This document shows, one piece after another, positions 20,437 through 34,067 of a stretch of 64,000 bases of DNA. This DNA is from Plasmodiophora brassicae (taxonomy: Eukaryota > Endomyxa > Phytomyxea > Plasmodiophorida > Plasmodiophoridae), in the NCBI GenBank assembly GCA_039704465.1, contig JASFAU010000015.1, forward strand, positions 806,001-870,000, given 5' to 3'. The notes below the pieces were generated by a model, which saw nothing but the letters and a program-made list of their open reading frames with translations, was not told where the DNA came from and did not search any database. Made by a program: the position numbers and the translations under genes. Numbering within the stretch: position 1 is the stretch's first letter; every line of letters begins with the position of its first letter.

Positions 20437-23400
20437 ATGGACGCCAAGCGGCACGCATCGCCGGCGACGTCGCCGTCCAAGCGGCACCGGCTGGCCCCCA
20501 ACAAGCGATCACTGGAGCCGGCGTCGCCGATCCCCAAGGATGACGTCGTCGCCGACGCCATGCAGTTCGACCTGCCCGACGTCCAGATCAAAGGGCTTGA
20601 CAGGAAGGTGCCCTCGTCGAGGGCGACCCACCAGCGAAATTCCAAGACGCCGAAGCGTCGCCCGGACCATCTTGAGCTGAACGCGGAATCCGACAACCTG
20701 AACGCTGCGTCCGATGCCGTCGCCGACGACGTCCTTCACCTACCGTCGACGTTCGGGAACGAGCAGTCGAAAGCGGCGCCGGCCGCCGCCGCGTCTCGTC
20801 GTTCTGTGCCGCTGCACCTGCCCGTCCTGCGTCAGGTGTTCCTGTCCGGCGAGCAGGAACGCGAAGACAACGCCTTCACCGCGCTGCAACGCGCCAAAGT
20901 GTCGGCGGCGTCGCTGCGAACCGGCGAGGACGCCGTCGCCTTCTTCGCCCTGCACGGCAACACGTCGCACATCAAGTTCGTCTACTGCAATCGTCGCGAT
21001 GCGGGCGACCAGTTCCGACCGTACGACCTGGACGTCGTCCCGCGGAAGCAGGCCGCCGCCGAGTACTTCACGATCTCGGCGTCCGGCGTGGTCCACATCG
21101 CGCCCGGCCAGCCGACCACGTTCATGCCGCTGGTCGACTGGATCCGCGAGAGCACGAACTTCAACGTGCTGACGACGATCCGGTTCTTCAAGCACTACAT
21201 CCCGGCGAAGGCGTTCCGCCTGTGGCGCACGAACGTTCGGTACAACCTGTACAGGAAGCAGCGCGCCGCGCTGACCGCCAGCCTGTTCCTGGCGAAGAAG
21301 TCGTTCTGCCCGTCGCTCATGGAGATCAACAAGCTCATCTACGAGCTGCAGGCGATCCGCCTGCTGAACGTCAAGTCGCAGACGTACCTGGCCAAGGAGT
21401 TCGTCAAGGACCAGGTCGAGCAGCGCGGCCGGGCGGCCAAGAAGTTCGAGGAGATACTCGAGAAGCTGCAGGCGCTGGTCGGGCGCGTCTGCGCCGACGT
21501 GAAGGAGCGGGCCCGCGCCAGCACCGAGGGCATTGTCGGCGGCGACGCGAAGAACATGCTGACGGTCATGTTCCCGGCGCAGCAGAAGAACGTGTCGCTG
21601 GTCAAGATGAAGGAAGAGCGCGCCGCCCGTCTGAAGCACATGCGCTGGGCGACCCACGAGGCCGACATGCTCGGCACGTTCGTGCGCCTGATCGACTACA
21701 TGGCCGTCGAGAACCTGGTCCAGCTGACGCTGTCGACCAACAGCGAGTTCCTGGAGGTGCTCCAGGCGCCGCGCAAAACGGGCCTGTTCCAGACGACCGT
21801 CTCGTACGGATCCGATGGCGCCCTGGCGTTCGGCCTCAACGACGCCGACGTCGTGTCGATCGTCAGCAAGACGATCGACGGCACGATATCGACGGTGGAA
21901 TCCGTGCCTCGGCTGTTGCAGATGCCGACCTTCAAGGGCATGGTCGCCGGCGCTGCCGAACCGAACGTCGCCGGGACGATACGCGACAGCGCCCTGTTCA
22001 GCGAGACGTGCGCGGCGATCGAGCAGCGCGTTCGTCGCGATTTCGAGTCGGCGACGCAGATCGCGCAGGTGTTCGAGCAGTGGCGCGAGGTGTTCGACTT
22101 CGGCGAGCGCTGGGACATTGCCAGGTTCCGGGCGCAGCAGCCGTCCGTCGAGGAGATCCAGGCCTGCATGTCGAAGCAGACGGCGTGGCACACCGACATC
22201 GACAGGAACATGCGCCCCGGGTACCCGGTCGGCATCTTCCACATCGAGTCGCGCAAGCTGAAGAACCAGATGCTGCCGCTCGTCGACAAGGCGATCGTGG
22301 AGATGGAGGAGCTGCTGCTCGAGTCGTTCCACGACAAGTGCGACAGCGTCCTGCGGTTGTTCACGTCGAGGACGGCGGCGCTCGGCGTCGAGCCGACGAC
22401 GCTGAAGGCGTTCGCCGAGCACATCGCCATCCAGAAGAAGTTCAAGCAGGACATGGCCAACATGCTGAAGCTGAACGACCAGGTCGAGCTGATGTACGAC
22501 CTGCTGACGAACTCGGTGCACAAGCTGGCGCTGCCGTCGCAGGACGCCGTCCTGCTCGACGAGCTGCGGTCGGCGAAGAAGACGTTCGCCGAGCGCATCA
22601 TCGTCGAGATGGACAGGTCGGCGATGCGGATGCCGGCCATGCGGGAGCAGGTCGACTCGGGCATCTCGAAGCTGAACAGCGAGGTCACCCTGGTGGATGC
22701 CGCCCTGTCGCAAGGCATCTTCACGGACGTGCAGGCCGGCCCCGGCGACGTCCTCGTCGAAGTCGACCGTATCGGGACGGCGCTGAACGCGTTAGCGGAG
22801 CAGGCGTCGACGCTGAACACGTTCCAGGCGACGTTCGACATCGACCTGTACCCGTTCGCCTCGCTGGCCGACGCGAAGGCCAAGTTCGAGACGCGGCGCG
22901 AGTTCTGGACCCTGTACCGGGACTGGCTGGCGGGCGTGGCCCAATGGGAAACGGCGCCGTTCCTGACGCTCGACGTTGAGGCCATGAACAACAGCGTCAA
23001 CCGATTCGCTCGCGACATTGCCCGCGTCGCCAAGAAGGACCCGTCGCCCCTGACGTCGCTGGTGCGCGCGCAGATCGACGAATGGAAGGCGACGATGCCC
23101 GTGATCCTGGACCTCGGCAACAAATCCATGCGCACCAAGCACTGGGAGGCCATGTTCGCCTACGTCGGCCACGTGTTCGTCCAGGGCGACCCGCTGGACC
23201 TGGTCAAGATCCGCGCCATCAACCTGCTTGGGCACAAGGACCTCATCGCCGACACGGTCGCCACGGCCGTCGGCGAGCACGCCATCTCGACGGCGCTGGC
23301 CAGCACGCGTTCCACATGGGAGGTCCTGGACCTGTCGCTGGCGCCCTACCGGGACAGCAACGACGCGTTCGTGCTCGTACAGCTCGACGGCCTGATCGCC

Positions 23401-26400
23401 AACCTCGAGGACAGCCAGCTGACGTTGCAGACGATGCAGTCGTCGCGGTTCGTGGCGAACTTCAAGGACGAGGTCGACGACTGGGTCCGCCGGCTGACCC
23501 TGGTCGGCAACGTCCTGGACAGCTGGGCGACGTGCCAGACCACGTGGACGGAGCTCGAGCCCATCTTCACGTCGCCCGACATCCTCAAACAGCTGCCGAA
23601 CGAGGCGCGACGGTTCGCCGACGCCGACCGGTCCTGGCGGGACATGATGCGCCGCGTCGCCCGGAAGCCCAACGTGCTGCAGGCCTGCTCGGCGCCGGGC
23701 GTTCTGACCACGCTGACCAATGCCAACAACGAGCTGGACAGCCTGCACAAGAGCCTGCAGCAGTACCTGGAGACGAAGCGGATCCGCTTCCCGCGCCTGT
23801 ACTTCCTGTCCGACGACGAGATGCTCCACATGCTGTCGCGAACACGCGCGCCCGCCGACCTCCAGCCCAGCCTGCCGAAGGTCTTCGCGGGCGTCACCGA
23901 CCTACGTCTGGTGCATGCCGGGGGCGACATCGTCCAGCTCGTGGCCGTCCTGGGGCCGAACGGCGAGGCGATGCAGCTCGAGGAACGCGCGGACATCGCT
24001 GGGAACATCGAGGACTGGCTGCACGCGATCGACCGCGCCAGCCGTCGCAGCCTTCGCGAACACATCCGAGCGGCCGCCGCCGACGACCGCCGCTCCGCAC
24101 TCGTGCCGTCGCAGGCCATCGTCGTCGCCGACGAGATCGCGTCGACCAGTCGAATCGAACGTGCGGTCGCGCAGGGCCGCCCCGCCCTGCAGGCCCTGGC
24201 CGACCAGCACCGCGCCGACCTCGCCAAGATGGTCGACGACGCCGATGCCGGCGACGCCGTCCTGGCGGCGATCCGGGATCGCGACCTACTCGCGGCGCTC
24301 GTCGACGCGGACGACGACGCCGGCAGGCGCACGACCTGGAACCGCCACCTGCGCTACTACTGGGACCGCGCCGACGCCCACTGCATCGTCCGCATCGGCG
24401 ATGCCACCTTCCGGTACGCGCAGCTCGGTTTCCCGCAAATGCCGTTTCCCGATTGGGAACGTCGCGTTCGACTGGCGCATGTTTGCGGCGCAGTGCGGGC
24501 CTGTCGCGGATTGTTTTTCGTTTTTGACGCGCGGCCGCATCGCGTGAAGCGACGGTGCTGCCGCGCGTGTTTTTGTTTCGGTTTGCGGTTTTTTGTTTGT
24601 CAAATGCGCCACTGACGCGGCGATGGTTCGCGTAGGTACGGCTACGAGTACTTCGGCCAGGTGCGGCGCCTGGTGCCGACGCCGGAGGCGTCGCGATGCA
24701 ACCTGGTGGTGGCGTCGGCGTACGCCGCCCATTACGGGGCGCTGGTCGGTGGGCACATCGGGGCCGGCAAGACGGCGACGATCGTGGAGCTGTCGGCGGC
24801 GCTCGGCGCGTACTGCCTGGTCGTGGCGGGCAGTGCCCTGCAGGACAGCGCGGCGATCGGGCAGATGTTCGCCGGGGTCGCCCAGTCGGGGTCGCTCGTC
24901 TGCCTCGACGACATCCAGCGTGCGCCGGTGGACATCCTGTCCCTGATCGGCCAGCACGCCTTCACGCTGCAGCAGGCCCTGCTGGCGTCGCGCCCCGACT
25001 TCTTCTTCGAGGGCCGCCTGATCGCCCTGAACGCGTCCGCCGGGCTGCTGGCCACCATCTCGTACGACCGACCCGGGTCGCCGCCCGTCCTCCCAGACAA
25101 CCTACGCGCCGCGTTCCGCCCCGTCACCATGTCGGAGCCCGACCCGCGCGTCCTCGCCGCTGCGCTACTCGCTCGCCAGGGCCTCGTCAACGACGACGAC
25201 GCACGCGCAGTGGCGTTCTCGCTGTCGCGACTCCTCTCCTCCTTCCGGCTGCTGCCGTCGGCGCCTGCCATCGGCCGCCTGGCCTCGCTGCGACGCATCA
25301 TCGCGTCGTCGCCGGCGCGCCCGCCGACGGCGTCGACGATCGCGCGCGCCGCGCTTCACGAACTGGGACCCGGTCTGAGCGATGCCGACCTTGGCGTGCT
25401 GCGGGCCATGACGCGGAAGCTGTTTGGCGTCGCGCTCGACGACGACGCCGCCGCCGTGACGAAGGGCGACGACGGCGTCGGCGCGGCGGTTGCCGCCGAG
25501 CTGGCGGCGCAGAGCTGGGCGTCGGCCGACCTGGGCGCTCGGTTCCTGCGCAAGGTCGACGACCTGCAGGGCGCCCTGCGCGATCGCCGGGCCGTCATCC
25601 TGGTCGGCGCGCCCGCCTCGGGCAAGTCGCTGTGCACGGCGCTGGCCGTCGGCGCGATGTCCCGCCTGGCGTCGGGCGCGCCGGTCGCCCGCCACGCCAT
25701 ATCGACGGTCGCCGTCCCGCCCCGGCTGCTCGTCGGGCAATGCCATCCGGCGACGCGCAAATGGACGGACGGCATCGTCACCCGGATCGTGCGGTCGCCC
25801 GACCGCTCCGTCATCGTGTTCGACGGGCCGCTGCCCGACACGCCCATCGTCGGCCTGGCCGCCGACCGCCTGCTGACGCTGCCGACGGGGGAGCGCCTGC
25901 TGGCGCCCCCTTCCGTGTCAATCGTCTTCGAGGCGGGCAGCCTGGCCGATGCGGCCCCGTCCGCCATCGTGCGATGCGCCGTCATCCACTTCGAGCCCGA
26001 CCTGGTCAGCCCGGAGGCCCTGATCCGGCGCTGGGCGGTGGACTATCGCGCGCGGTTCCCCGACCCCGTCCACGAGACGCTCGTCACGCTGCTGCTCGAC
26101 CACACCAGCGCCGTCGCCGCCTGGGTCATGGCGTCCTGCGTGGAACGCGTCCGGAGGACGTCGCCGGCGACGCTCACGACGACGCTCCTGTCGCTGCTGG
26201 ACGCCCTGCTTCAGCCCGACCGGGCGGGCGGCGGCCTGGCGTCCGACGGCAGCGCCGCCGCCGGCACCCAGGAGAGCACCGCCCGGCTCCTGTCCATGTA
26301 CTTCCTGTTCGCGATGGTCTGGTCGGCGGGCGCCACCTGCGATTCGCGATCGCAGCTGGCGCTGTCGTCGTACCTGCGGTCGCGGTTCGCCAAGGGCCGG

Positions 26401-29400
26401 TCGACGGGCGTCCCGCTCCCTCCCGAGCAGGGCACGCTGTTCGACTACTACGTCGGGGGCGCCGACCGCGCCTCGTACCAGCACTGGTCGCAGAGGCCGT
26501 CGGCGCCGTTCACCTACGACCCGTCCGTGCCCTTCTCGTCGCTGCGCGTCGCGACGCTCGAGACGGCGCGCGCCAAGTACCTCCTCGAGCTGGCCGTTTC
26601 CGTCGGCGCGCATTCGTTGCTCGTCGGGGCGTCCGGCGTCGGCAAGACGTCGCTGGTCGTCGATGAGTACCTGGGCGGGGCGAACCGCGACGCGCTCGTC
26701 GGCGTCACCGTCCAGCTGGCATCGTGGACCACGTCGACGCAGGTGCAGGCGCAGGTGGAGGCGCGCCTCGAGACGAAACGTCGCGGCGTGGTCGGCCCGC
26801 CCGTCGGCAAGAAACTGGTCGTCTTCGTCGACGACCTGCACGAGGCGGGCCCCGGCCCCGTCGAACTGATCCGGAACGCGGTCGGCGGCGACGGCGGCGG
26901 CGGCTACCACGAACACGACCGCGGCCTGCAATTCAAACGCCTCGTCGACTGCGTGTTCGTCGGCGCGTTGCAAACGTCGGCGGCACACGACCTCGCATGG
27001 CACCCGCGCCTGCTTCGCCACTTCCACGTGGTATCGTGGGCCGACCCCAACGAGGCGTGCTTCGCGTCCGTGTTCGGCCCGATCGTCACCGGCGTCCTGC
27101 GCCAGGCGAAGGACATGGAGAAGCTGAGCGAGGTCGTCGTCACCATGACCAGCACGGTGTACGCGGCGCTGGCCAAGGTGGCGCCCCTGCACGGCCTGCA
27201 CGGCCTGCACGACGTGTTCCAGGGCGTGGCGCGCATCGCCCCGGCGACGCTGACGCCGACGGTGCTGGCGCGCGCCTGGGCCCACGAAATGCGACGCGTG
27301 TTCCGCGACCGGTTCGAGCCGGGCACGGCCCCGTTCCAGACGTTCAGCGCCGCCCTGCACGACCAGCTCGGGAAGAAGTTCCCGGGCGCCGTCGACCCGT
27401 CCGCCGACGACGCCGCGCTCCAGTTCGGCGACGTCGTGGCCGGGCGCGCCACGTACGGCGAGGTCGTCGGCGGTAGCCTCGATGCGGTGATCGGCGCGCA
27501 CCTCGAGCGGTACAACCAGGCGCACGTGACGCGCCCGATGCACCTGGTCATGTTCCCCGAGGCCGTCGCCCACCTGCTGCGCATCGGGCGCGTCCTGGGC
27601 GTCCCCGGCGGCCACCTGGTCCTGGTCGGCCCGGCCGGCTGCGGCCGTCGCAGCCTGACGCGCCTGGCGGCCCACATTGCCGGCGCCGAATGCGTCGCCG
27701 TCGACCTGGACGCGGCCAGCGAGTACGACGACGACGGCGACGACGACGGCACCGACCCGCTGCAGGCGTCGATCCGGCGGGCGCTCGAGGTCGCCGTCGT
27801 CGACCATCGCCGCGTCGTCCTGCTCGTCAACCTGGAGGGGCCCGTCGACGGCGGGCGCCCGGTCGCCCAGCGCACGCTGGACGACGTCGTCGCCCTGGTC
27901 ACCGGCAACCGCGAGCGCATCTGCGCCATGTACGGGCGGGGCGCCGCCGACCTCGACGACCTGCTGCGCCGCGTCCAGGTCAACGCCGAGTCGCTGGGCC
28001 ACGCCGGCCTGTCGACGCCGGACGAGATCGTCGACCACCTGCTGGGGGCGCTGCGCGCCAACCTCCACGCCGTCGTCGCCGCCGCCGCCGCCGAGGGCGC
28101 CCTGCTGCCCCCGGCGCTGCTGGCCCGGTGCACGGTCGACCGCCTGCAGGCGTGGTCGCACGACGCCCTCGTCTGCATCGCCCAGCAGTTCATGCGGGCG
28201 CAGGCGGCGCGCCTGGGCCTGTCGCCCGCGATCGAGGCGGCCGCGACGCGCGCCTGCGTCGCCGTGCACGAATCCGTGGTCGTCGGCGGCGCCGGCCCCG
28301 CCGCGTTCCTGGAGCTCGTCCGCATCTACCTGCTGCTGGTGCAGGAGCGGCGCGAGCAGCAGGGGGCGCGCGCCGACCGCTACGCCGGCGGCCTCGGCAA
28401 GCTGCGCGAGACGGGCGCCGCCGTCGATCAGATGCGGGCGGCGCTGGTGCGCCTGCAGCCGGAGCTGGCGCAGGCGTCGGCGGACACGGCCGCCCTGCTG
28501 GCCGTGCTGGAGCGCGACCAGCAGGTCGTGGGCGAGCAGTCGTTCGCGTGCGCGCGCGACACGGCCGACTGCGCCGACGTGACGCAGCGCGTCGAGGCGA
28601 TCCGCGACGAGTGCCAGCGCGACCTGGCGGCGGCGATGCCGGCGCTGGACGCCGCCGTCGCCTCGCTCGACACGATCAACAAGGACGACCTGGCCGTCGT
28701 CAAGTCGTTCGCCAACCCGCCCAAGCTCGTCGAGCTGGTCATGTCCGCCGTCTGCCTGCTGATGGGCGAGCCGCAGACCTGGTCGTCCGCCAAGCGCCTC
28801 CTGTCGGACATGCAGATCCTGGACCTGCTGCGCCGCTTCGACAAGGACGCCATCTCGAACCGCACCATGAAGAAGCTGCAGGTGTACATCGACAACGCCG
28901 AGTTCGACCCGGACAACTGCCGGAACGTGTCGCTGGCGGCCACCTCGCTCTGCAGCTGGGTCTGCGCCATCTACCGGTACGCGCTGGTCGCCGACCAGAT
29001 CGAGCCGAAGCGCAAGGCGCTGCAGCAGGCGCAGGACGACCTGGCGCGCGCCCAGGCCCTCCTGGCCGGCAAGACGGACGCGCTCGCCGACCTGCAGGCG
29101 CGCCTGGCCGCCCTGCGCGTCCGCTACCAGGACAGCCTGACGGCGCAGGCCAACCTGCGCGCCCTGGTCGACACGACCGGGGCGCGCCTGGCCCGCGCCG
29201 AGGACCTCGTAGCGCGCCTCTCCGGCCAGAAGGCGCGCTGGCAGGCGGCGCTCGACGCCCTGGACGCGTCCGCCCGGACGCTGCCCGGCGACGCGCTGCT
29301 GGCGGCCGGCCAGATCACGTACGCGGGCGCGCTGTCGGACGGGGCGCGCCGCGACCTGCTGCGCGCCTGGGTCGGGTACGCGCGCGACGCCGCCCTGCCC

Positions 29401-32400
29401 GTCGTCGACGCGCAGGCGTACGCCCTGGCGGCGCTGTTCGCCGACCCGGTCGTCGTGCGCGCCTGGTGCGCCAGCGGCCTGCCACCCGACGCGCACTCGG
29501 TGGAGAACGGCGTCATTGTCGAGCGGGCGCGCCGCTGGCCCCTGCTGCTGGACCCGCAGGGCCAGGGCAACCGCTGGGTGAAGCGCATGGGCAGGGCCCG
29601 GGGCCTCCGCGTCCTGACGCTGACGTCGGCGGCGTCGTCGTGCGCCCCCGTGCTCGAGGCGGCGATCCGCGCCGGCGAACCCGTCCTGATCGAGGACGTC
29701 GGCGCCGGCGACCTGGACCGGCACCGGCGCCTGCTGGACGCCATCCTCGTCAAGCAGCTGTTCCGGAAGGGGGGCGCCGGCGGCCCCTGGCACCTGCAGA
29801 TGGGCGAGGGCGGCGCCGCCATCCCGTACCACGCCGACTTCCGCCTGTACCTGACGACCCGGCTGCTGGACGCGGGCCTGTCGGCGCGCGCCTCCGCCCT
29901 CGTCACCGTCGTCGACTTCCGCCTCGTGCCGCACGTCCTCGACCAGCACCTGCTGACGATCGCGGCGCGCATCGAGCGCCCCGACCTCGACCAGCGCCAC
30001 GCCGGCCTGCTGCGCCAGGTCGCCGACGGCCGGCGCCAGCTGGCCGACCTCGACGACCGCATCCTGTCCCTGCTGGCGTCGTCCGCCGCCGGCCTCCTCG
30101 ACGACGCCGACCTGGCGACGACGCTGTCGACCAGCGAGACGATGGCGCGCGCGCTCGAGGCGGACGTCGCCGAGTCCGAGGCCACGCTCGTCCAGATCGA
30201 GGTGGCGCGCGAGCCCTACCGCGTCGTCGCCGAGCGCGCCTCGGCCATCTACTTTGCCATGTGCGACATGTCGTCGGTACGTCGTCAATGTCGTCGTCCG
30301 GGAGCGTGTCTGACACGCGCGCGCGCAGGTGTCCCCCATGTACCAGTTCCCGCTGGACGCCTTCATGGACGGGTTCGCCCGGTGCCTGGACGGCGCCGGG
30401 CGATCGACGCCGCCGGCCCTGCTGGACGACCTGACCCGGGCGTTCCTCGCGTCGGCGTCCGCGTCCATGTTCGCCGCCCACGCCGACCTGTTCCGCTTCC
30501 TGGTCGCCGTGCACGGGGACCGGCGCGCGCACCGCCTCGCCGACGCCGACTGGGACCTGTTCCTGGGCGGGCCGCCGTCCGCCGCCGGCACCGACCTGCC
30601 CGCCGGCATCCCCGCCTGCGCCCGCCCCTGGATGACGCAGCGCGCCTGGACCGACGTCGTCGGCCTGTCCGCCCTGGCCACCTTCCAGGGCCTGGGCCAG
30701 TCGCTCGGCACGCACCCGGACGCCTGGGCGGCGTACTTTGCGACGACGACGATGGCGCCGATCCCCGACGTCGCCCTGCGCGACCGCCTGACGCCCTTCC
30801 AGCGCCTGATCGTCGCCAAGGTGTTGCTCCCCCCCGCCCGCCTGCTGGCCGCCACCCGCCAGTACGTCGACGAGGCGTTGCCGGCGACGCCCGCGACGCC
30901 ACCCAGCAGCGACGACCTGGCGGCGGGCGTCGCCCGGCACGGGTCGCCCCGCGTCCCCGTCGTCCTGCTCGTCGCCGACGACGACGACGACCCGCTGCCC
31001 GCCCTGCTCCAGGGCGCCGTCGCCCAGCGCGTCCTGCATGTCGCGCTGGGCGCCCGGGCCCAGCGCGCACGCGCCTCGGCGCTGCTCGTCGACGCGCGCC
31101 AGTCGGGCGCCTGGCTCGTCGTCCAGAACGGCCACCTGGACGCCGCGTTCCTCGCCAGGGCGATCGTCGACGAGGTCGTCGTCGCCGCCGACGACGACAG
31201 GGACGGCGATGCGACGGCGGCGACGGCGGCGGCAACGTTCCGCCTCGTGCTGGTCGCGGCGCCGCACGCCCCCCTGCCCGCCGCCCTGGTCCAGCGCTGC
31301 GCCCGCGTCGCCTGGCAGGCGTCGTCGCCCGGCGCCCACGCGGCATCGCTCGACGGGTGCCGCCGCCCGGCCGCCGCCCGACGCCTGCTGGCCGGCCTGG
31401 ACGCGTTCCACGTCGCCGTCGGCGCCGCGACGTGGCACGCGCCGCCGCTGCGAACCGGCGCCGAGCGGCGCCTGGGCGAGCGGGCGATCCGCGCGCACGT
31501 CAACGCCGCCGACCCGGCCGACCTGGACGCCCTGCGCGACACGATCGTCGACGTCGTGTACGGCGGCGCGTCCGCCGAGCGCACCGACCGCCGCCGCCTG
31601 CGCCTGCTCGCCGCCGACTGCTTCACAGCGGGCGACGACGACGTGCCCGCGTACACGGCGGCGCCGCCCGACGACGCCGACGCCGCGGTCTTCCTGCGCG
31701 TCCTGTCGTCGCTGCGGGCGCCGACCACGGCCGATCGCCCGGCGACGGGCGACGACGACAGCAGCGTCGTCGACGACGCCCTGGACCGGTGCCCGGCGTC
31801 GCTGGCGCTGGGCGGCGACGGCGCCAGCGACGACCCGGTCGAGACGGTCGTGCGGCGCGAGGCGCACCGGGTCGCCCGGGTCGTCGACGCCGTCCGGCGG
31901 TCGCTGTCGGCGCGCCCGGTCGACGCCGACGTGCGCGACGCGATCGCCGGCGACGACCGCGTGCCGGCGGCGTGGGCGCGCGCGCTCCCGTCGTCGCCCG
32001 GGCGGACGGCGTCGGCCTGGCTCGCCGACCTGGCCGAGCGCGCGTCGTTCTTCAGGGGCGACGACACCGACGCCGGCCCTGTCTGGCTGGGGGCGTTCGT
32101 CGACCCGCGCGCCTGGCTCGAGGCGGCGCTGCCGGTGCCGGCCGGCGCGTCCATTCGCTGCTGTGCGGCGGCGGCGGCGGCGCAGGGTGCGGGCGGCGTC
32201 CTGGTGCGCGGCCTGCACCTGCGCGGTGCGTCCTGGGACGCCGCCGCCGCCTGCCTGACGGCCACCGACGACGCCGCCGTGTGCCACCTGCCGACCGTTC
32301 GGTAATGCCGGTCGCTGGACGTTGCCGCCCGCAGCGCGTGCGCTGACACACACACAAACGGCGTGGCACAGGCTCGTGGTCGTCGTTGCCGATGCGTCAT

Positions 32401-32540
32401 CGTCGTCGCCGGTCGTCAGCACGCCCCTGTTCCGGACGGCGGCGCGGATGCACGTGGGCGTGGACGAGCGCGAGGACCAGCTCCTAGGATACATTGGTGC
32501 GGCCGGTCGTTTCGTGCGCGCGCCCAGCAGCACGTTCTGA
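20437..32540 (+). CDS. Axonemal (inner-arm type) dynein heavy chain (4 exons)
   Basis: Exons 20437-24413, 24636-30276, 30329-32301 and 32372-32540; 3,919 residues. Joins restore TFR/YGYEYFGQ, CDMSS/VSPMYQFP and CHLPTVR/LVVVV. The last exon supplies the C-terminal signature TPLFRTAAR. Tail and linker fill residues 1-1330 (EYFTISASGVVHI; FRLWRTNVRY). P-loops are AAA1 GGHIGAGKT (~1364), AAA2 GAPASGKS (~1649), AAA3 GASGVGKT (~1989; Walker B VVFVDDL) and AAA4 GPAGCGRRSLTRLAAHI (~2324). The stalk with microtubule-binding domain spans ~2580-2890 (YIDNAEFDPDNCRNVS). AAA5, AAA6 and the C-terminal D6 region follow (GAWLVVQNGHLD). AAA1 is unusual: Walker B is CLDDIQR rather than CFDEFNR and the sensor-I MNPGYAGR motif is replaced. 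Single-headed inner-arm type is inferred from length; the exact DNAH class is not assigned. Confidence 0.92.
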
Positions 32541-32670
32541 CCGTCAGCGTGTCTCTGTCCAGATCTGCCCGTGCAGTCGTCGTCGCCCGCCGACGAGTGG
32601 GCCCGACGCCCCGTCGCCCTGTTCGTCCAGCCGGACTGAAGGGCTCCACACGTTCCACGGCTCGCGTGGC

Positions 32671-32676
32671 AATAAA
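32671..32676 (+). terminator. Polyadenylation signal AATAAA after the dynein gene
   Basis: An exact AATAAA lies 130 bp past the dynein stop codon, in non-coding sequence. Confidence 0.55.
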
Positions 32677-33053
32677 GACGCGCTTTATGAGGAAACCTGT
32701 ACTCGTTTCGTCGTCGGCAGGTCCACAGACAGCAGCAGCACGTGGGGACGTGCGCGCGTCTGGCGGACGTTGGCGTGATTCGCCTGGACGGAAGGGGTGG
32801 ACGGGGGCGTACTCCACGGACACCGTGACGGACTCCGTGGGGTATTGATATCGGCGGCGCTTGACCTGCGTCGGGGGCGCTTATTCGGGTTCCAGGCAGC
32901 AGCAGCAGGGCTGCCCTCTGTCTGCCGCCCGATGGGGTGCGGCCGAGGCCTCGAATTGGTAACGTCCCGCCGATTGCCCGTTGCAGTGTTGCGCTGCGCG
33001 CCCGACCCCGTTGTCGACCAAGGAGCGATTGGCGACCGGCGCCCCACCGCGTA

Positions 33054-33362
33054 ATGCACCCGTTTCGCACCGCGGCACTGGACACGCCGTCGCCGCACGA
33101 CTCGCAGTGGCCGCTGCTCGGGTCCGTTTTCGCTGACCCGGGGGCCGACCCGCCCGTCGTCCCCGTGGCCGTCCGCGCCGTCACCCAGCCCGCCGAGAAC
33201 GACGCCGACCTGGTGGATGGCCACTGGATCCCGTTCGACAACAGCCGGTTGGCGATGACCCGTATCCGGTCGCCGTCGGCGCCGGCGCCACCGGCCAAAT
33301 CCATCACGCAGCGCAAGGTCGTGCCGCTGCACAAGGACATGCAGGGGTACGCGAAACGATAA
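33054..33362 (+). CDS. Small hypothetical protein (102 aa)
   Basis: An intronless frame from the ATG at 33054, with G/C-ending codons like neighbouring genes. No recognisable domain. It is Pro-rich with a basic C-terminus (the end reads RKVVPLHKDMQGYAKR) and a WIPFDNSRLAMTR block in the middle. No signal peptide or membrane segment. It lies ~510 bp downstream of the dynein stop on the same strand. Real but unassigned is my best reading; an upstream exon is possible. Confidence 0.45.
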   Translation: MHPFRTAALDTPSPHDSQWPLLGSVFADPGADPPVVPVAVRAVTQPAENDADLVDGHWIPFDNSRLAMTRIRSPSAPAPPAKSITQRKVVPLHKDMQGYAKR

Positions 33363-34018
33363 CCGTATCCCGTCCCTCCACACGTAGCCCACACACCGGT
33401 AAACACACAGCTTGTCCTGATTCCGAATGCCCTTCGTTCGTTGTTCTGGCCGTCCATGTGGCTCTGCAGTCTCGGCCACGGCCTGTCGAGGCAGCTGGCA
33501 GGCGCGCCCTCAGTTGGCGTATTTTCGGATCGCGACCGTCACTGTGGGCGGTAACGCCAACCCGCAGTCGCAGTGTGTGCTGCTGCTGCTCGCTGCAGTC
33601 GTCCCCCGTCGCGCCATTCGGATATCGGTCGGGTCGGCGGTGCCCCAGGGCGCCCCCCGTGGAGGGATGGCCGAGCGACGCCGCGTGACGCTGTTCGACA
33701 CGGGGCTGGACGACGCCGGCTTCCCCGTCATCGTTGCCGTTGACACCGCCCGCCGCCACCGGAACCGCCTGCGTCGCAGTCGCCGCCGACGTCGAGACGG
33801 GCGCGACCATGGTCATCAGGGCGGCGACGATCGTCCCACAGCAACCGTTCCTCGCGAGATATGACCCCCGCTGCGCACGAGAACACCGATGGACATGTAG
33901 AAGCGGAGCCGATCAGACACGCGTTGTCAACGTCGGGTCCAGTGGTAGTCGTGCAGAGATATACTCACTGTGGTAGACCACGAAGCAGCAGCCGCGGGCT
34001 GGAAAGCGGAAGCGTGTA
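33363..34018 (+). other. Gene-free stretch between the small ORF and Ran
   Basis: Overlapping ORFs of 60-170 codons occur on both strands, but none has a recognisable motif or a credible start. I see no RNA gene. Confidence 0.45.
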
Positions 34019-34024
34019 TTTTAT
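34019..34024 (-). terminator. Polyadenylation signal AATAAA of Ran
   Basis: The plus-strand TTTATT reads AATAAA on the minus strand, 44-49 bases past the Ran stop codon. Confidence 0.6.
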
Positions 34025-34067
34025 TCGGTCGACGATAGACGGTGGTGCTGCGTGCGGGGGCGTGCGT

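Noticed and set aside
25918..32400. Very long antisense ORFs opposite the dynein gene (over 2,000 codons)
   Set aside because: They are by-products of G/C-ending codons in the true frame; their translations are low-complexity Arg/Ala/Gly/Asp with no domains.
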